A stretch of 22,626 nucleotides of DNA. Origin: Euryarchaeota archaeon UBA126 (lineage in GTDB: Archaea > Thermoplasmatota > Poseidoniia > Poseidoniales > Thalassarchaeaceae). The notes under the pieces were generated by a model. That model had not been told where the DNA came from and did not search any database. It saw only the letters and a program-made list of their open reading frames with translations. The translations under genes and the position numbers were made by a program. The stretch covers positions 1 to 22,626 of the forward strand of contig DAMG01000043.1 in assembly GCA_002497025.1 (NCBI GenBank), written 5' to 3'. Of the stretch, positions 22,368 to 22,626 are shown piece by piece; position 1 is the first letter of the stretch; each line of letters starts with the position of its first letter.

Positions 22368-22626
22368 TTAGATTACGCCAGAACGGTTCAATTCTAACAA
22401 TACAATAACTACGCAAATTATGCTGATAACTATTCCAATCGGCCCTCTCTTAATCTTTGAAGAGGGTCTGAATCCAAGGATTGGTTCAGTCTTGTCCGCA
22501 AGGTCTTCTTCGATATCACCGATTGACTTCATGATAATTTCGTGAAGTCTCCACTTTATGATATATCCCTGATATACTGTATCAAAGGGTACCCTATGAT
22601 TCGGGTTTTCTTCCTTCCCAAATGGT
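22368..22626 (-). CDS. C-terminal part of an unknown tail-anchored protein (start beyond right edge)
   Basis: The last 85 residues are visible and read open to the right edge. The segment has a charged, soluble part (GYIIKWRLHEIIMKSIGDIE, then EDLADKTEPILGF), a basic KIKRG, a hydrophobic helix PIGIVISIICVVIVLLEL, and a five-residue polar end, NRSGVI with the last Leu/Asn boundary uncertain. This is the layout of a tail-anchored membrane protein. Codon use looks coding. The family cannot be judged from this fragment. Confidence 0.65.
   Translation of the reverse strand, partial: PFGKEENPNHRVPFDTVYQGYIIKWRLHEIIMKSIGDIEEDLADKTEPILGFRPSSKIKRGPIGIVISIICVVIVLLELNRSGVI

Noticed and set aside
22108..22416. 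102-codon minus frame across the end of the small membrane protein
   Set aside because: It overlaps the two-helix protein and the tail-anchored protein end in other frames; both of those have coherent membrane-protein layouts, this does not.
1..22626. CRISPR array, insertion sequence, rRNA or defence island
   Set aside because: No regularly spaced repeats, terminal inverted repeats, transposase or rRNA-like segments were seen on either strand.

Overview
The window looks like a chromosomal segment of a planktonic euryarchaeon. My best guess is the Marine Group II/III (Poseidoniia-like) lineage, but this is inferred from gene content and not proven. The archaeal markers are GatD of the archaeal amidotransferase, Pelota, a zinc-containing RPA followed by its RPA-associated partner, and a prenyl diphosphate synthase next to a geranylgeranyl reductase. 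Mixed in are genes of bacterial character: formate-tetrahydrofolate ligase, MogA, a bacterial-type RNase PH, and a Rieske oxygenase. Secreted proteins with acidic repeats and a hydrophobic, basic C-terminal tail also fit this group. Genes are tightly packed, several start at GTG or TTG, and no mobile element, CRISPR array or rRNA was seen.

Layout, left to right. The 5' half of a Rieske oxygenase runs off the left edge (minus, 1-566). Divergent from it is a plus-strand run: gatD, an Old Yellow Enzyme-family oxidoreductase, a biotin-dependent carboxyltransferase subunit, a large secreted repeat protein, and a membrane protein (670-7626). A shikimate dehydrogenase-like gene (minus, 7591-8325) overlaps the end of that run tail to tail. 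A second plus-strand block carries fhs, pelA and a small gene that may be a decayed PfkB-type kinase (8386-11797). An endonuclease IV-like gene with a long charged tail follows (11910-13112). On the minus strand, mogA, RNase PH and tRNA-Phe(GAA) lie in one direction (14681 down to 13125). RPA and the RPA-associated protein (plus, 14920-17549) meet, with no intervening base, a minus-strand protein with three SAP-like segments (17550-18530). Upstream of that gene, also on minus, is a protein resembling porphobilinogen deaminase but lacking its signature residues (18631-19710). A symmetric TATA element separates it from the archaeal lipid pair, a prenyl synthase and a geranylgeranyl reductase (19800-21914). 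Two very small, related membrane proteins follow, and then the C-terminal end of a tail-anchored protein (minus) at the right edge.

Functional themes are translation quality and tRNA supply (GatD, Pelota, RNase PH, tRNA-Phe), genome maintenance (RPA pair, SAP protein, endonuclease IV-like), isoprenoid lipids, one-carbon and acyl-CoA metabolism, and cell-surface proteins. No clearly new multi-gene defence or secretion system was found. The most interesting signals are family members with altered key residues (carboxyltransferase, HemC-like, endonuclease IV-like), the bacterial-type RNase PH with an insertion beside a tRNA, and a tandem pair of tiny membrane paralogues. All family assignments are from motif reading by eye; no database search was run.
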